NCBI GenBank assembly: GCA_016463365.1
Contig: JAEMRJ010000052.1
Span: 1-14,345 of the forward strand
Length of the DNA: 14,345 bases
DNA from: Thermoleophilaceae bacterium
Lineage (GTDB): Bacteria > Actinomycetota > Thermoleophilia > Solirubrobacterales > JACPNS01
Direction: 5' to 3'
In this document: positions 7,441-13,656 of the stretch, piece after piece
How positions within the stretch are numbered: position 1 is the stretch's first letter
Layout of the letters: the number at the start of each line of letters is the position of its first letter
The notes under the pieces: model-generated
What the model was told of the DNA's origin: nothing
What the model saw: only the letters and a program-made list of their open reading frames with translations
The model's database searches: none
Translations under genes and position numbers: made by a program

Positions 7441-8214
7441 ATGAAGCTCAAGATCTATCGCGTCCCCGCATCACACCCCTGTCAAGCCGTAATCCGAGGC
7501 GCAGAACTGAAAGGCATCGAGCACAAGGTCGTAGACCTGGCTCCGCTCACCCAGCCGATCGTCGCCACGCTGCTGTTCGGCTCGCGCACCGTTCCGGCGA
7601 TGAAGGTGATCGGCGGCCCCAACGGCACCGAGAAGGCGCAGACGACGCTCAAGTGCCTGCGCGCGCTCGAATCGCTCAAGCCCGACCCGCCGTTCTACCC
7701 CGCCGAAGCTGGCGCGCGCGAGCGCGTGCTCGCGGCCGAAGCCTGGGGCGTCGGCGAGTTGCAGGACCTGACCCGCCGGATCATCTGGGTCGCGCTGGCC
7801 GCAAAACCCGATGCGCTGCTTTCGTTTGACTCGAATCTGCCGTTGCCCGACGCGGTCGCCAGGCCAGTCGGCCCCGCAGTGATCTGGGGAGAGCGCAAAA
7901 TCAACGGCGCCACTGATGAAAAGGTGCGCAGTGACCTCGAGTTGCTGCCGGGGATGATTGGCGAGGTCGACGACTACATCGCCGCCGGCGTGATCGGCAA
8001 CGAGCAGGCGAACGCCGCCGACCTGACGATCTTTTCGAATCTCTGGCTGCTGCGTTCGCTTGCGGACCTGCGTCCGTTGATTGACTCGCGACCTGCAGGG
8101 CGCAAGGCGGTCGAGGTGTTTGGCGAGGCCCCCGGCGAGATCCCGGAAGGCGCGCTCGACGCGGCCTGGCTCTCGGCGGTCAACGCCGCGGCGGGCGCGA
8201 CCCTCAGCGCCTAG
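7441..8214 (+). CDS. Glutathione S-transferase-like protein (thioredoxin fold)
   Basis: 257 residues, cytoplasmic. Residues 1-75 look like a GST N-terminal thioredoxin-fold domain: first strand LKIYRVP, the active-site turn ASHPCQA (S11, C14) opening helix 1, second strand HKVVDL, and the cis-proline strand TVPAMKV (P52) followed by GPNGTEKAQTT. The rest is helical (about 90-230) as in GST C-terminal domains, with a 30-residue insertion-like stretch around FDSNLPLPDAVARP. Actinobacteria of this type usually make mycothiol rather than glutathione, so the true thiol partner, if any, is unknown. Some such proteins are not enzymes. It has its own strong ribosome site, diverges from coaX and converges on folK across a long hairpin. 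Family call moderate, substrate unknown. Confidence 0.72.
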   Translation: MKLKIYRVPASHPCQAVIRGAELKGIEHKVVDLAPLTQPIVATLLFGSRTVPAMKVIGGPNGTEKAQTTLKCLRALESLKPDPPFYPAEAGARERVLAAEAWGVGELQDLTRRIIWVALAAKPDALLSFDSNLPLPDAVARPVGPAVIWGERKINGATDEKVRSDLELLPGMIGEVDDYIAAGVIGNEQANAADLTIFSNLWLLRSLADLRPLIDSRPAGRKAVEVFGEAPGEIPEGALDAAWLSAVNAAAGATLSA

Positions 8215-8229
8215 CTGAGCCTGATTTCT

Positions 8230-8262
8230 TCCATGCTCTCGTCTCGCAGACGAGAGCATGGA
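8230..8262. terminator. Perfect 15-bp hairpin between convergent genes
   Basis: Bases 8230-8244 pair perfectly with 8248-8262 around a three-base loop, cgc. It fills the 63-base gap between the GST-like gene (+) and folK (-), so it could end transcripts from both sides. Neither strand has the T-run of a classic intrinsic terminator. Outer TTCTT (8226-8230) and AAGAA (8265-8269) can extend pairing past a bulge. It is the strongest hairpin I see in the window. Confidence 0.65.
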
Positions 8263-8277
8263 GCAAGAAGCGCCTAC

Positions 8278-8757
8278 CTACGCGATTCGCTTCACCGGCT
8301 GATCCATCACGCCGGCCAGCAGAGCGTCCGCTCGCGTGCCGTCAGGCAGGGCGAGATTCGGCTCGATTTCGAGCAGCGGTTCGAGCACGAAGCGGCGCGT
8401 GCTGATTTCGCGATGCGGGAGGTTCAGCCGCTCGGATTCGAACGGTGCGTCTCCGAGCATGAGGATGTCGATGTCGATCGGACGCGGGCCGTGACGGACG
8501 CCGTTCGGGTCACGCCCCATGTCATGTTCGATTGATTTCGCGATCACGAGCAGCTCGAGCGGCGGTAGCTCGGTCTCGATCTTGAGTGCGCTGTTGAAGA
8601 AGTCTGGCTGATCGAGGATCTCGCCCTGCGGGGCCGTGATGTAGATCGAGGCGCGGGCGAGGATCACGATGCCGGCCGCTGCGAGCGCCTCAGCCGCCGC
8701 GCGCAGATTGGCGGCGCTGTCGCCGACATTGCTGCCGAGCCCGAGATACCCGATCAT
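8278..8757 (-). CDS. folK: 6-hydroxymethyl-7,8-dihydropterin pyrophosphokinase
   Basis: 159 residues, close to the E. coli enzyme. It transfers pyrophosphate from ATP to 6-hydroxymethyl-7,8-dihydropterin, feeding FolP in folate synthesis. Signature pieces in order: GLGSNVGD (6-13), the pterin-binding YITAPQGEILDQPDFFNSAL (39-58), IEHDMGRDPNGVR (76-88), and GPRPIDIDIL (90-99) with the two magnesium-binding aspartates D95 and D97. LPHREISTRRFVLEPLLEI (113-131) completes the domain. The usual arginine-tryptophan before GPR is arginine-histidine here. The start ATG overlaps the stop of the upstream 117-residue membrane protein in ATGA, so translation is probably coupled. The same frame is open for 140 codons further upstream, but that extension lies over the other gene and was rejected. 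Confidence 0.95.
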   Translation of the reverse strand: MIGYLGLGSNVGDSAANLRAAAEALAAAGIVILARASIYITAPQGEILDQPDFFNSALKIETELPPLELLVIAKSIEHDMGRDPNGVRHGPRPIDIDILMLGDAPFESERLNLPHREISTRRFVLEPLLEIEPNLALPDGTRADALLAGVMDQPVKRIA

Positions 8758-9107
8758 CCGGCGATCCTCGCCTGCAGCGACTCCCATATCCGGTAGATCG
8801 CGATCGTCCCGAGGAAGTAGCAGGCGATCGAGGACGCCGTGGCCACCACCGCGACCTTCCAGCCCGTCTTGACGATCAGGCACCAGGCAGCCGTCACTGC
8901 TGGCACCGTGAGCGCGCCGATGACCAGAAAGATCGTGCTCAGCAGATCGAGCTTTTCGCCAAGCTCGGGATTGTTCAACCGGTTGTCGGCCCAGCTCTCC
9001 CCGAGTCCGATGAGCAGCACCATGCCGAGCCAGGTCGCCGCTGCATTGACGGCGAAACTGATCGCGAACCGCATTCCGTCGTGGCGACCACCAGACACAG
9101 CGATCAC
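8754..9107 (-). CDS. Unidentified small membrane protein between folB and folK
   Basis: 117 residues; I do not recognise a family. Hydrophobic segments at about 14-36 (FAISFAVNAAATWLGMVLLI), 56-82 (LLSTIFLVIGALTVPAVTAA) and 83-105 (VAVVATASSIACYFLGTIAI) suggest three or more membrane helices. A polar loop (GESWADNRLNNPELGEKLD) lies after the first, and a short amphipathic C-terminus at the end. The start is GTG, overlapping the folB stop as GTGA; an internal ATG at 9074 would shorten it by 11 residues. Its stop overlaps the folK start as ATGA. Overlap on both sides shows it is translated with the two folate genes. The reason is unclear, since neither folate step is membrane bound. Confidence 0.8.
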   Translation of the reverse strand: MIAVSGGRHDGMRFAISFAVNAAATWLGMVLLIGLGESWADNRLNNPELGEKLDLLSTIFLVIGALTVPAVTAAWCLIVKTGWKVAVVATASSIACYFLGTIAIYRIWESLQARIAG

Positions 9108-9589
9108 CGCTCTTTCCAGACCTCCACAGCCACGTCGCCAACCGGAAGCGGGATCGGCGGCTCGGGCTTGGTGGCACGGACCATCACCGAGTCCACGCCG
9201 AAGTGGTCGATCAGGTGGTCACAGATCGCGCTGCAGAGGCGCTCCAGCGTCTTGTAGGAACGGTTCTGAGCGGCCAGCCACACCTGCTCGCAGACCGCGC
9301 CGTAATCGACCGTGTCGTCGATCGAGTCGGTCACCGTTGCGTCGCAGACGTCGAGCTCGAAGCCGACGTCGATCAGCAGGCGCTGACCGACCTCCTGCTC
9401 CGCTGCCGTGACGCCGTGGTGCGTGTAGACCGAAAGGCCGGTGATGTCGATCGAGACAGTGGTCTCGCCTTCGCCTTCCTCGTCCTCTTCGTCGCCATCG
9501 TCATCGTCATCCTCGGTGTCCTCGATCGGCAGGTCCTCGTCTTCGGGACGCCGGTCCTCTGCGGGCAGTTCTGATTTCTCGTCGCTCAT
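9104..9589 (-). CDS. folB: Dihydroneopterin aldolase with acidic N-terminal extension
   Basis: 161 residues. FolB converts 7,8-dihydroneopterin to 6-hydroxymethyl-7,8-dihydropterin and glycolaldehyde. The enzyme domain covers about residues 44-161: ITGLSVYTHHGVTAAEQEVGQ with the conserved glutamate (E64 or E66), DDTVDYGAV, YKTLERLCSAICDHLI, and VRATKPEPPI with the conserved lysine (K141), ending VGDVAVEVWKER. Residues 1-43 are extra for this family and extremely acidic (runs of Asp and Glu), probably disordered. The ATG at 9589 has TACGCT at -13 to -8, which supports a leaderless start and confirms that the acidic part is translated. The downstream GTG of the membrane protein overlaps its stop. 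FolB identity is strong. Confidence 0.92.
   Translation of the reverse strand: MSDEKSELPAEDRRPEDEDLPIEDTEDDDDDGDEEDEEGEGETTVSIDITGLSVYTHHGVTAAEQEVGQRLLIDVGFELDVCDATVTDSIDDTVDYGAVCEQVWLAAQNRSYKTLERLCSAICDHLIDHFGVDSVMVRATKPEPPIPLPVGDVAVEVWKER
9464..9547 (-). repeat. Asp/Glu-rich simple-sequence coding region in folB
   Basis: Codes for residues 15-42 of FolB, dominated by GAC, GAT and GAG codons (EDTEDDDDDGDEEDEEGEGE). Trinucleotide repeats such as tcgtcatcgtcatcc on the plus strand make it prone to length change by slippage. Confidence 0.8.
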
Positions 9590-9596
9590 CGCTGCC

Positions 9597-9602
9597 AGCG
9601 TA
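9597..9602 (-). promoter_or_regulatory. -10-like box, leaderless folB
   Basis: TACGCT on the minus strand at -13 to -8 from the folB ATG, with no Shine-Dalgarno site. It sits back to back with the box of the divergent DDN-family gene in a 52-base gap. Confidence 0.45.
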
Positions 9603-9629
9603 CCCGCCCGCCCTGTGCCCCGCAATCAG

Positions 9630-9635
9630 TAGATT
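9630..9635 (+). promoter_or_regulatory. -10-like box, leaderless DDN-family gene
   Basis: TAGATT at -12 to -7 from the ATG at 9642. The spacing favours this ATG over the in-frame GTG at 9636, which touches the hexamer. Confidence 0.5.
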
Positions 9636-9641
9636 GTGTCC

Positions 9642-10154
9642 ATGCGACCCATCCCGCAGGTGAACCCCGTTCAGCAGAAGAACTTGATGTTGCGATCGAT
9701 GGAGGCGGGTGTCGCCACCCGGCCGGGAACCTGGTTCTTCAAGAATTTCGTGCGGCACTTTGAGCCGACGATGATCCGGATGAGCGGCGGAAAGCTGCAG
9801 TTCGGCAGTGGTCCACGCGTGAACGTGACAGCGCCGGGCCGCAAATCCGGAGAGCCGCGCACTGCGACATTGCTGTATTTCACACGTGGCGACGAGGTGA
9901 TCCTGATCGCCTCGAACTTCGGCGGCGAGCACTTTCCAGCCTGGTATTACAACGTCAAGGCCGCCGGCGAGGCCGATCTCCAATGGAACGGTGGCGGCGG
10001 CAAGTACACCGCGCGCGAAGCCGAGGAGCCAGAGCGCACCGCGCTGTTTGAGCTTGCCAAGAAGCTGTACAGCGGCTACGACAACTACGCCAAGAAGACC
10101 GCCGGGATCCGCAAGATCCCGGTGATGGTCCTTACGCCCGCGCCCGATCAGTAG
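9642..10154 (+). CDS. DDN-family (deazaflavin F420-linked) oxidoreductase
   Basis: 170 residues. Resembles the nitroreductase/deazaflavin-dependent family of Mycobacterium Ddn (Rv3547), split-barrel proteins that use reduced cofactor F420. The N-terminal helix region is present (TWFFKNFVRHFEPTMIRMSGG). The core motifs follow: VTAPGRKSGEPRTATLLYF (62-80), ILIASNFGGEHFPAWYYNV (87-105) and ADLQWNGGGGKYTAREAEE. The C-terminus is GYDNYAKKTAGIRKIPVMVL. GRKSG with PRT and the FPAWYYN segment are the cofactor-binding hallmarks. Substrate unknown; family members act on quinones and nitro compounds. F420 use is inferred from the family. It lies alone on the plus strand between folP and folB, and its last 23 bases overlap the 3' end of folP on the other strand. 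Confidence 0.85.
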   Translation: MRPIPQVNPVQQKNLMLRSMEAGVATRPGTWFFKNFVRHFEPTMIRMSGGKLQFGSGPRVNVTAPGRKSGEPRTATLLYFTRGDEVILIASNFGGEHFPAWYYNVKAAGEADLQWNGGGGKYTAREAEEPERTALFELAKKLYSGYDNYAKKTAGIRKIPVMVLTPAPDQ

Positions 10155-10968
10155 CCAGCGCTGCGGCGGCAACGGCGAGCCCCTGTGCGGTCTCGCGGAC
10201 GTCGTGCACACGGAAGACCCGGGCACCGCGTTCATAGGCGAGTGCGTTGGCTGCGATCGTGCCCGGGAGGCGGTCTTCGACCTCCACCCCGCTGACCCCG
10301 GCATCCTGCGCGATGCGCGAGATGAACGATTTGCGACTGACGCCGATCACTACCGGGCGACCGAGCGTGACGATCTCATCGAGCCGTGCAAGCAGCTCCA
10401 GGTTGTGGACAAGGGTCTTGCCGAAACCGATTCCCGGGTCGAGCTGAATCTTCGCCTCAGGGATGCCCTCGGCGACTGCAAAATTCATTCGTGCTTCCAG
10501 GTGCGCGCGCACGTCATCGACCACATCCGCGTACTGAGGATTGTCCTGCATCGTGCGCGGCTCGCCCTGCATGTGCATCAGGCAGCAGTCCACGCCGGCC
10601 GAAGCGACAAGCCCCGCCAGCGCCGGGTCGGCGGTGAACGCCGAGACGTCGTTCACGTAAGTAGCGCCGGCTTCGATCGCGGCTGCGGCGACCTCGGACT
10701 TCATCGTGTCGACTGATATCGGCACGCCGGCGTTCGCGGCGCGGATCTGCGCGATCGTCGGCACGACACGCGCGATCTCGTCGGCGGCACTGACGTGAGC
10801 CGCGCCGGGGCGCGTTGACTCGCCGCCGATGTCGACCATGTCGGCGCCGTCCGCGATCAGGCCTGCTGCGTGCGCGGCTGCCGGTGCAGGCGTGTCGTGC
10901 GCGCCGCCGTCAAAGAATGAATCCGGCGTGACGTTGACAACGCCCATGATCTGGAAATCCCTCGCCAT
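10132..10968 (-). CDS. folP: Dihydropteroate synthase
   Basis: 278 residues. FolP joins 6-hydroxymethyl-7,8-dihydropterin pyrophosphate to p-aminobenzoate, giving dihydropteroate, and is the target of sulfonamides. It is a TIM barrel with both signatures. Signature one: IMGVVNVTPDSFFDGG (7-22) with N12, followed by MVDIGGESTRPGA (44-56). SVDT (85-88), VNDVSA (105-110), MHMQGEPRTMQ (131-141), DPGIGFGKT (177-185), GVSRKSF (209-215) and RVHDV (253-257) follow in order, so it appears intact and active. The start has TACGAT at -13 to -8, suggesting its own leaderless transcript although the cyd genes lie only 28 bases upstream on the same strand. The 3' end overlaps the convergent DDN-family gene by 23 bases. 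Confidence 0.97.
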   Translation of the reverse strand: MARDFQIMGVVNVTPDSFFDGGAHDTPAPAAAHAAGLIADGADMVDIGGESTRPGAAHVSAADEIARVVPTIAQIRAANAGVPISVDTMKSEVAAAAIEAGATYVNDVSAFTADPALAGLVASAGVDCCLMHMQGEPRTMQDNPQYADVVDDVRAHLEARMNFAVAEGIPEAKIQLDPGIGFGKTLVHNLELLARLDEIVTLGRPVVIGVSRKSFISRIAQDAGVSGVEVEDRLPGTIAANALAYERGARVFRVHDVRETAQGLAVAAAALATDRARA

Positions 10969-10975
10969 GGACGTG

Positions 10976-10981
10976 ATCGTA
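10976..10981 (-). promoter_or_regulatory. -10-like box, leaderless folP
   Basis: TACGAT on the minus strand at -13 to -8 from the folP ATG, in the 28-base gap after the small cyd-operon gene. There is no Shine-Dalgarno site, so folP may be transcribed apart from the cyd genes. Confidence 0.45.
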
Positions 10982-10996
10982 CGCGCAGGCGATCGA

Positions 10997-11170
10997 CTAT
11001 TTGTCGGCGTCTCCGTCCAGAAATTCCGGCTCGGCGATCGCGAACACGCCCAACACGACCGCGCCGACGCACATCACCACACCGACCAGCAGAGTCAGCC
11101 AGAAGTCAAAAAGAAACAGCACGGCCGCCCCGATCACGAAAACGACCAGAAACAGATACGGATTCTTCAT
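10997..11170 (-). CDS. 57-residue membrane protein at the end of the cydAB operon
   Basis: A small gene whose ATG at 11170 overlaps the cydB stop as TGATG, so it is almost certainly translated with cydB. The protein starts MKNPYLFLVV and has two hydrophobic segments, about residues 5-20 and 24-48, split by FDFW. It ends in a short acidic tail (EPEFLDGDADK). Position, size and acidic tail recall CydX and similar accessory subunits of cytochrome bd, which stabilise the haem site. However, CydX has one helix and about 37 residues, and I see no alignable motif. An accessory role is therefore an inference. A longer reading of this frame from 11296 lies inside cydB and is not supported. Confidence 0.75.
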   Translation of the reverse strand: MKNPYLFLVVFVIGAAVLFLFDFWLTLLVGVVMCVGAVVLGVFAIAEPEFLDGDADK

Positions 11171-12207
11171 CACTTGAGTCCCTCGTCGGCATCGCGGTAG
11201 GTTGGTTGCAGGTCGCCCTTGAGTGTCAGTTTGTACAGCCAGAAGAGGGATGGAACAAGGAAGAGCAGGCCGATCGCCACGCAGATCACCAACCATGTGA
11301 GCGTTGTCGAGTCACCTGCGGCCTCCTGGTAGGTCAGCACTCCGGGAAGCAGGTAAGGCGACTGGGCGAAGGCCCAGCCCGCGGTGATCGCGCCCACCGC
11401 GCCCGCTGCCGTGACGCGCGGGAGCTGCGTGTGGGTTCGCTGCGCGACCAGAATCATTGTTGCAACGCCGAACAACGTCGATGCGACCACGCAGACAAGG
11501 CCCATCCCGCTGGTCAGACCGTCATACAGCGTCGGCGCATCGGCGTTTGCCATCGGCAACCCGCCGATCGCGAGCAGTCCCGCGACCGAGCCCGAGATCA
11601 GAGCGCGCTTACGGAAGGCCTGGACCATGTCGTCAGCGCCCATGCGGTGCGAGTCGCCGATCAGGAAAACCGCTGCAAGGTAGGCGCTGGTGGCCACCGC
11701 GAGGATGCCCACGTAAATTGAAAACGGGTTGAGCCAGACGCTCCAGATGTCCGAGGTCTGAGCGTTTCCGTACTCGACGCGCCCCGAGGCGATCGCCCCG
11801 ATCACGGTCCCGAACGCGAACGGCAGGATCACGCTCGAGAGCGCAAAGACCGCGCCGAGCCCGCGTGCTTCGTTGAGCGTCGTCGCCTGACCGCGCAGCA
11901 CGAAGGCGGTGCCACGCAGGATGATGCCGCCCATTGCGATCGCCATCGGGATGTAGAGCGAGGACATCATTGATCCGAAAAACGTCGGGAAACATGTCCA
12001 GAGCACGACCAGAACGAAAATAAGCCAGACGTGGTTTGCCTCCCAGACGACGGTCATGGACCGTTCGATCACGCCGCGCATGCGCGCACCGCCGTGAGCA
12101 GATCCGGCCGTGAGATCCCAGAAGCCGGCACCGAAGTCCGCGCCGCCGAACACCGCGTAAGCGGTCAGCCCGAGGAGGGCTAGGAAAAGACAGAGAACCT
12201 CGATCAT
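11170..12207 (-). CDS. cydB: Cytochrome bd quinol oxidase subunit II
   Basis: 345 residues, a multi-helix inner membrane protein that pairs with CydA. The typical N-terminus is present: LTAYAVFGGADFGAGFWDL (14-32), then VVWEANHVWLIFVLVVLW (53-70), CFPTFFG, IILRGTAFVLR and, near the C-terminus, FAQSPYLLPG. Hydrophobic segments are consistent with the eight or nine helices of the family. The short cytoplasmic tail LKGDLQPTYRDADEGLK closes the protein. Its ATG overlaps the cydA stop as ATGA, and its own stop overlaps the start of the 57-residue membrane protein, so the three genes form one translationally coupled unit. No cydC or cydD (the maturation transporter) is present in the window. Confidence 0.95.
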   Translation of the reverse strand: MIEVLCLFLALLGLTAYAVFGGADFGAGFWDLTAGSAHGGARMRGVIERSMTVVWEANHVWLIFVLVVLWTCFPTFFGSMMSSLYIPMAIAMGGIILRGTAFVLRGQATTLNEARGLGAVFALSSVILPFAFGTVIGAIASGRVEYGNAQTSDIWSVWLNPFSIYVGILAVATSAYLAAVFLIGDSHRMGADDMVQAFRKRALISGSVAGLLAIGGLPMANADAPTLYDGLTSGMGLVCVVASTLFGVATMILVAQRTHTQLPRVTAAGAVGAITAGWAFAQSPYLLPGVLTYQEAAGDSTTLTWLVICVAIGLLFLVPSLFWLYKLTLKGDLQPTYRDADEGLK

Positions 12208-13607
12208 GACGCCGCCTCCTTGGCGTCGGACCGCAGATGCTCGGGCTCTGCCGCGAGCCGCCGCAGCAGCCAGACCGCGAGAGCGATAAGAGCGATGTAC
12301 ACGAAGATGAATCCGACCAGCATCCAGAAGATTCCCGGTGCGTCGGTGACCGCGTCGACAACGCGCATGTACTCGTAGACGATCCAGGGCTGTCGCCCGA
12401 CCTCGGTGACGATCCAGCCGGCCTGAAGCGCGATCAGCGCCCCGACCCCGCTGGCGGCGACGGCGCGGTAGAACCAGACGCTGGTCGGGAGCGAACGTCT
12501 GCGCGCCCAGACGAAGATGAAGTATGCGCCGAGCAGCGCCAGCAGCGTGCCGATCCCGACCATGACGTGGAACGAGTACCGCACGGTGTTGATCGGACCG
12601 GGACGGTCCTCGGCGGGGACGCTGTCGAGCCCCTCGACCGTCGCGCCGGGATCGTGAAATGCCAGGAGCGAAAGCATCGCCGGAATGGCTATGCCGTTCT
12701 CGACCTGATTGGTGTCGGCGTCGTAATACCCGCCGAGTGTGAACGGCGCGTCCTTCTGAGTCGTTCCGAGGCCCTCCATCGCCGCGAGTTTGATCGGCTG
12801 GTTCTTGGCAACATCACGCGCCGCCCAGTCGCCGACCATCACCTGCACCGGAGCCACAAGTGCCGCAACCGTGAGCGGGATGATCATCGCCTTGCGCACG
12901 TAGTCGCTGCGGTCGCCTTTGAGCCAGGCGACTGCGTAGACGCTCGCCACGAGGAATCCGGCGACCATGTACCCAGCCAGATACATGTGCACAAGCTCGT
13001 GCCAGAAGAAGTCGTTGAAGAGCGCGCGCCAGGGGTTGATGTTCACGATCTCTCCGCCGACGACGTCAAATCCGACCGGGTTGTTCATCCAGCCGTTGAC
13101 CGCAAGGACGGTGAGTGAGCCGACGATACCCGCCAGGGCGATGGGGATGCCGGCCATGAAGTGCGTCTTCTCCGGCAGTCGGTCCCACCCGTACACGTAG
13201 ATCGCAATGAAGATCGCCTCGATGAAAAAGGCAAAACCTTCGAGCCCGAAAGCGAGTCCGAACACGTCGCCGAAGGTCGCCATGAAGTTCGGCCAGAGGA
13301 TGCCGAATTCGAAGGTGAGGATCGTGCCCGTCACCACGCCGATCGCGAAGAAGATCAACATGACTTTGCTCCAGCGCTTTGCGATGCGCTTGTAGACCGG
13401 GTTCTTCGTGCGCAGGTAGAGCCCCTCGGTGAACAGGACGATTGCCGGCCAGGCAATTCCGAAGCAGACGAGCGGAATGTGAATCATCAGGGACAACGCC
13501 TGAAGCTGCCGCGCGGCCACCGCCTGATCCTGGTCCTTGGGAACCAGCTTTCCGGTGACCTCGGTCACCTCGGCCAGGGGAATCAGTTCGACGAGGTGAT
13601 TGAGCAT
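12204..13607 (-). CDS. cydA: Cytochrome bd quinol oxidase subunit I
   Basis: 467 residues. It carries the haems and the quinol site of a terminal oxidase that reduces oxygen to water without pumping protons, usually important at low oxygen or under respiratory stress. Visible landmarks: H43 in MIHIPLVCFG, equivalent to the N-terminal haem ligand; FEFG (99-102); the acidic pair E123 and E130 in GLEGFAFFIEA; NGWMNNPVGF; H207 in ELVHMYLAGYM and M349 in HVMVGIG as haem b558 ligands; the Q-loop NQPIKLAAMEG with K273 and E278; and TEVGRQPW (401-408). The Q-loop is the short form. About 24 residues precede the usual start, containing a small EVTEVT repeat. GGAG six bases before the ATG is the ribosome site. 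Confidence 0.96.
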   Translation of the reverse strand: MLNHLVELIPLAEVTEVTGKLVPKDQDQAVAARQLQALSLMIHIPLVCFGIAWPAIVLFTEGLYLRTKNPVYKRIAKRWSKVMLIFFAIGVVTGTILTFEFGILWPNFMATFGDVFGLAFGLEGFAFFIEAIFIAIYVYGWDRLPEKTHFMAGIPIALAGIVGSLTVLAVNGWMNNPVGFDVVGGEIVNINPWRALFNDFFWHELVHMYLAGYMVAGFLVASVYAVAWLKGDRSDYVRKAMIIPLTVAALVAPVQVMVGDWAARDVAKNQPIKLAAMEGLGTTQKDAPFTLGGYYDADTNQVENGIAIPAMLSLLAFHDPGATVEGLDSVPAEDRPGPINTVRYSFHVMVGIGTLLALLGAYFIFVWARRRSLPTSVWFYRAVAASGVGALIALQAGWIVTEVGRQPWIVYEYMRVVDAVTDAPGIFWMLVGFIFVYIALIALAVWLLRRLAAEPEHLRSDAKEAAS

Positions 13608-13644
13608 CGGCGGCTCCGGTTGGAGTTGGGAGTCATCACTTCAG

Positions 13645-13650
13645 ACACTA
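13645..13650 (-). promoter_or_regulatory. -10-like box upstream of cydA
   Basis: TAGTGT on the minus strand, 38 bases before the cydA ATG, with TTGTTT as a possible -35 about 16 bases further upstream, inside the end of the 131-residue gene. An imperfect palindrome (CTTCAGA at 13639-13645, TCAGAAG at 13657-13663) spans it and might bind a regulator. All of this is weak. Confidence 0.3.
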
Positions 13651-13656
13651 AATGAA

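Noticed and set aside
7471..8259. Open frame of 262 codons opposite the GST-like gene
   Set aside because: It lies wholly antisense to a gene with a strong ribosome site and recognisable fold. Its arginine-rich composition is typical of shadow frames.
8758..9177. Upstream extension of the folK frame
   Set aside because: The extra 140 codons are arginine-rich and overlap the 117-residue membrane protein. FolK homology begins exactly at the ATG at 8757.
9590..9625. Upstream start for folB
   Set aside because: It would read through the -10-like box. The ATG at 9589 has the correct leaderless spacing.
11171..11296. Upstream extension of the 57-residue gene inside cydB
   Set aside because: It overlaps the conserved end of cydB and lacks hydrophobic character. 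The TGATG junction explains the shorter start.
12237..13118. Open frame of 293 codons on the plus strand opposite cydA
   Set aside because: The translation is rich in Asp, Arg, His and Glu with no hydrophobic core or motif. It is the antisense shadow of a GC-rich membrane protein gene.
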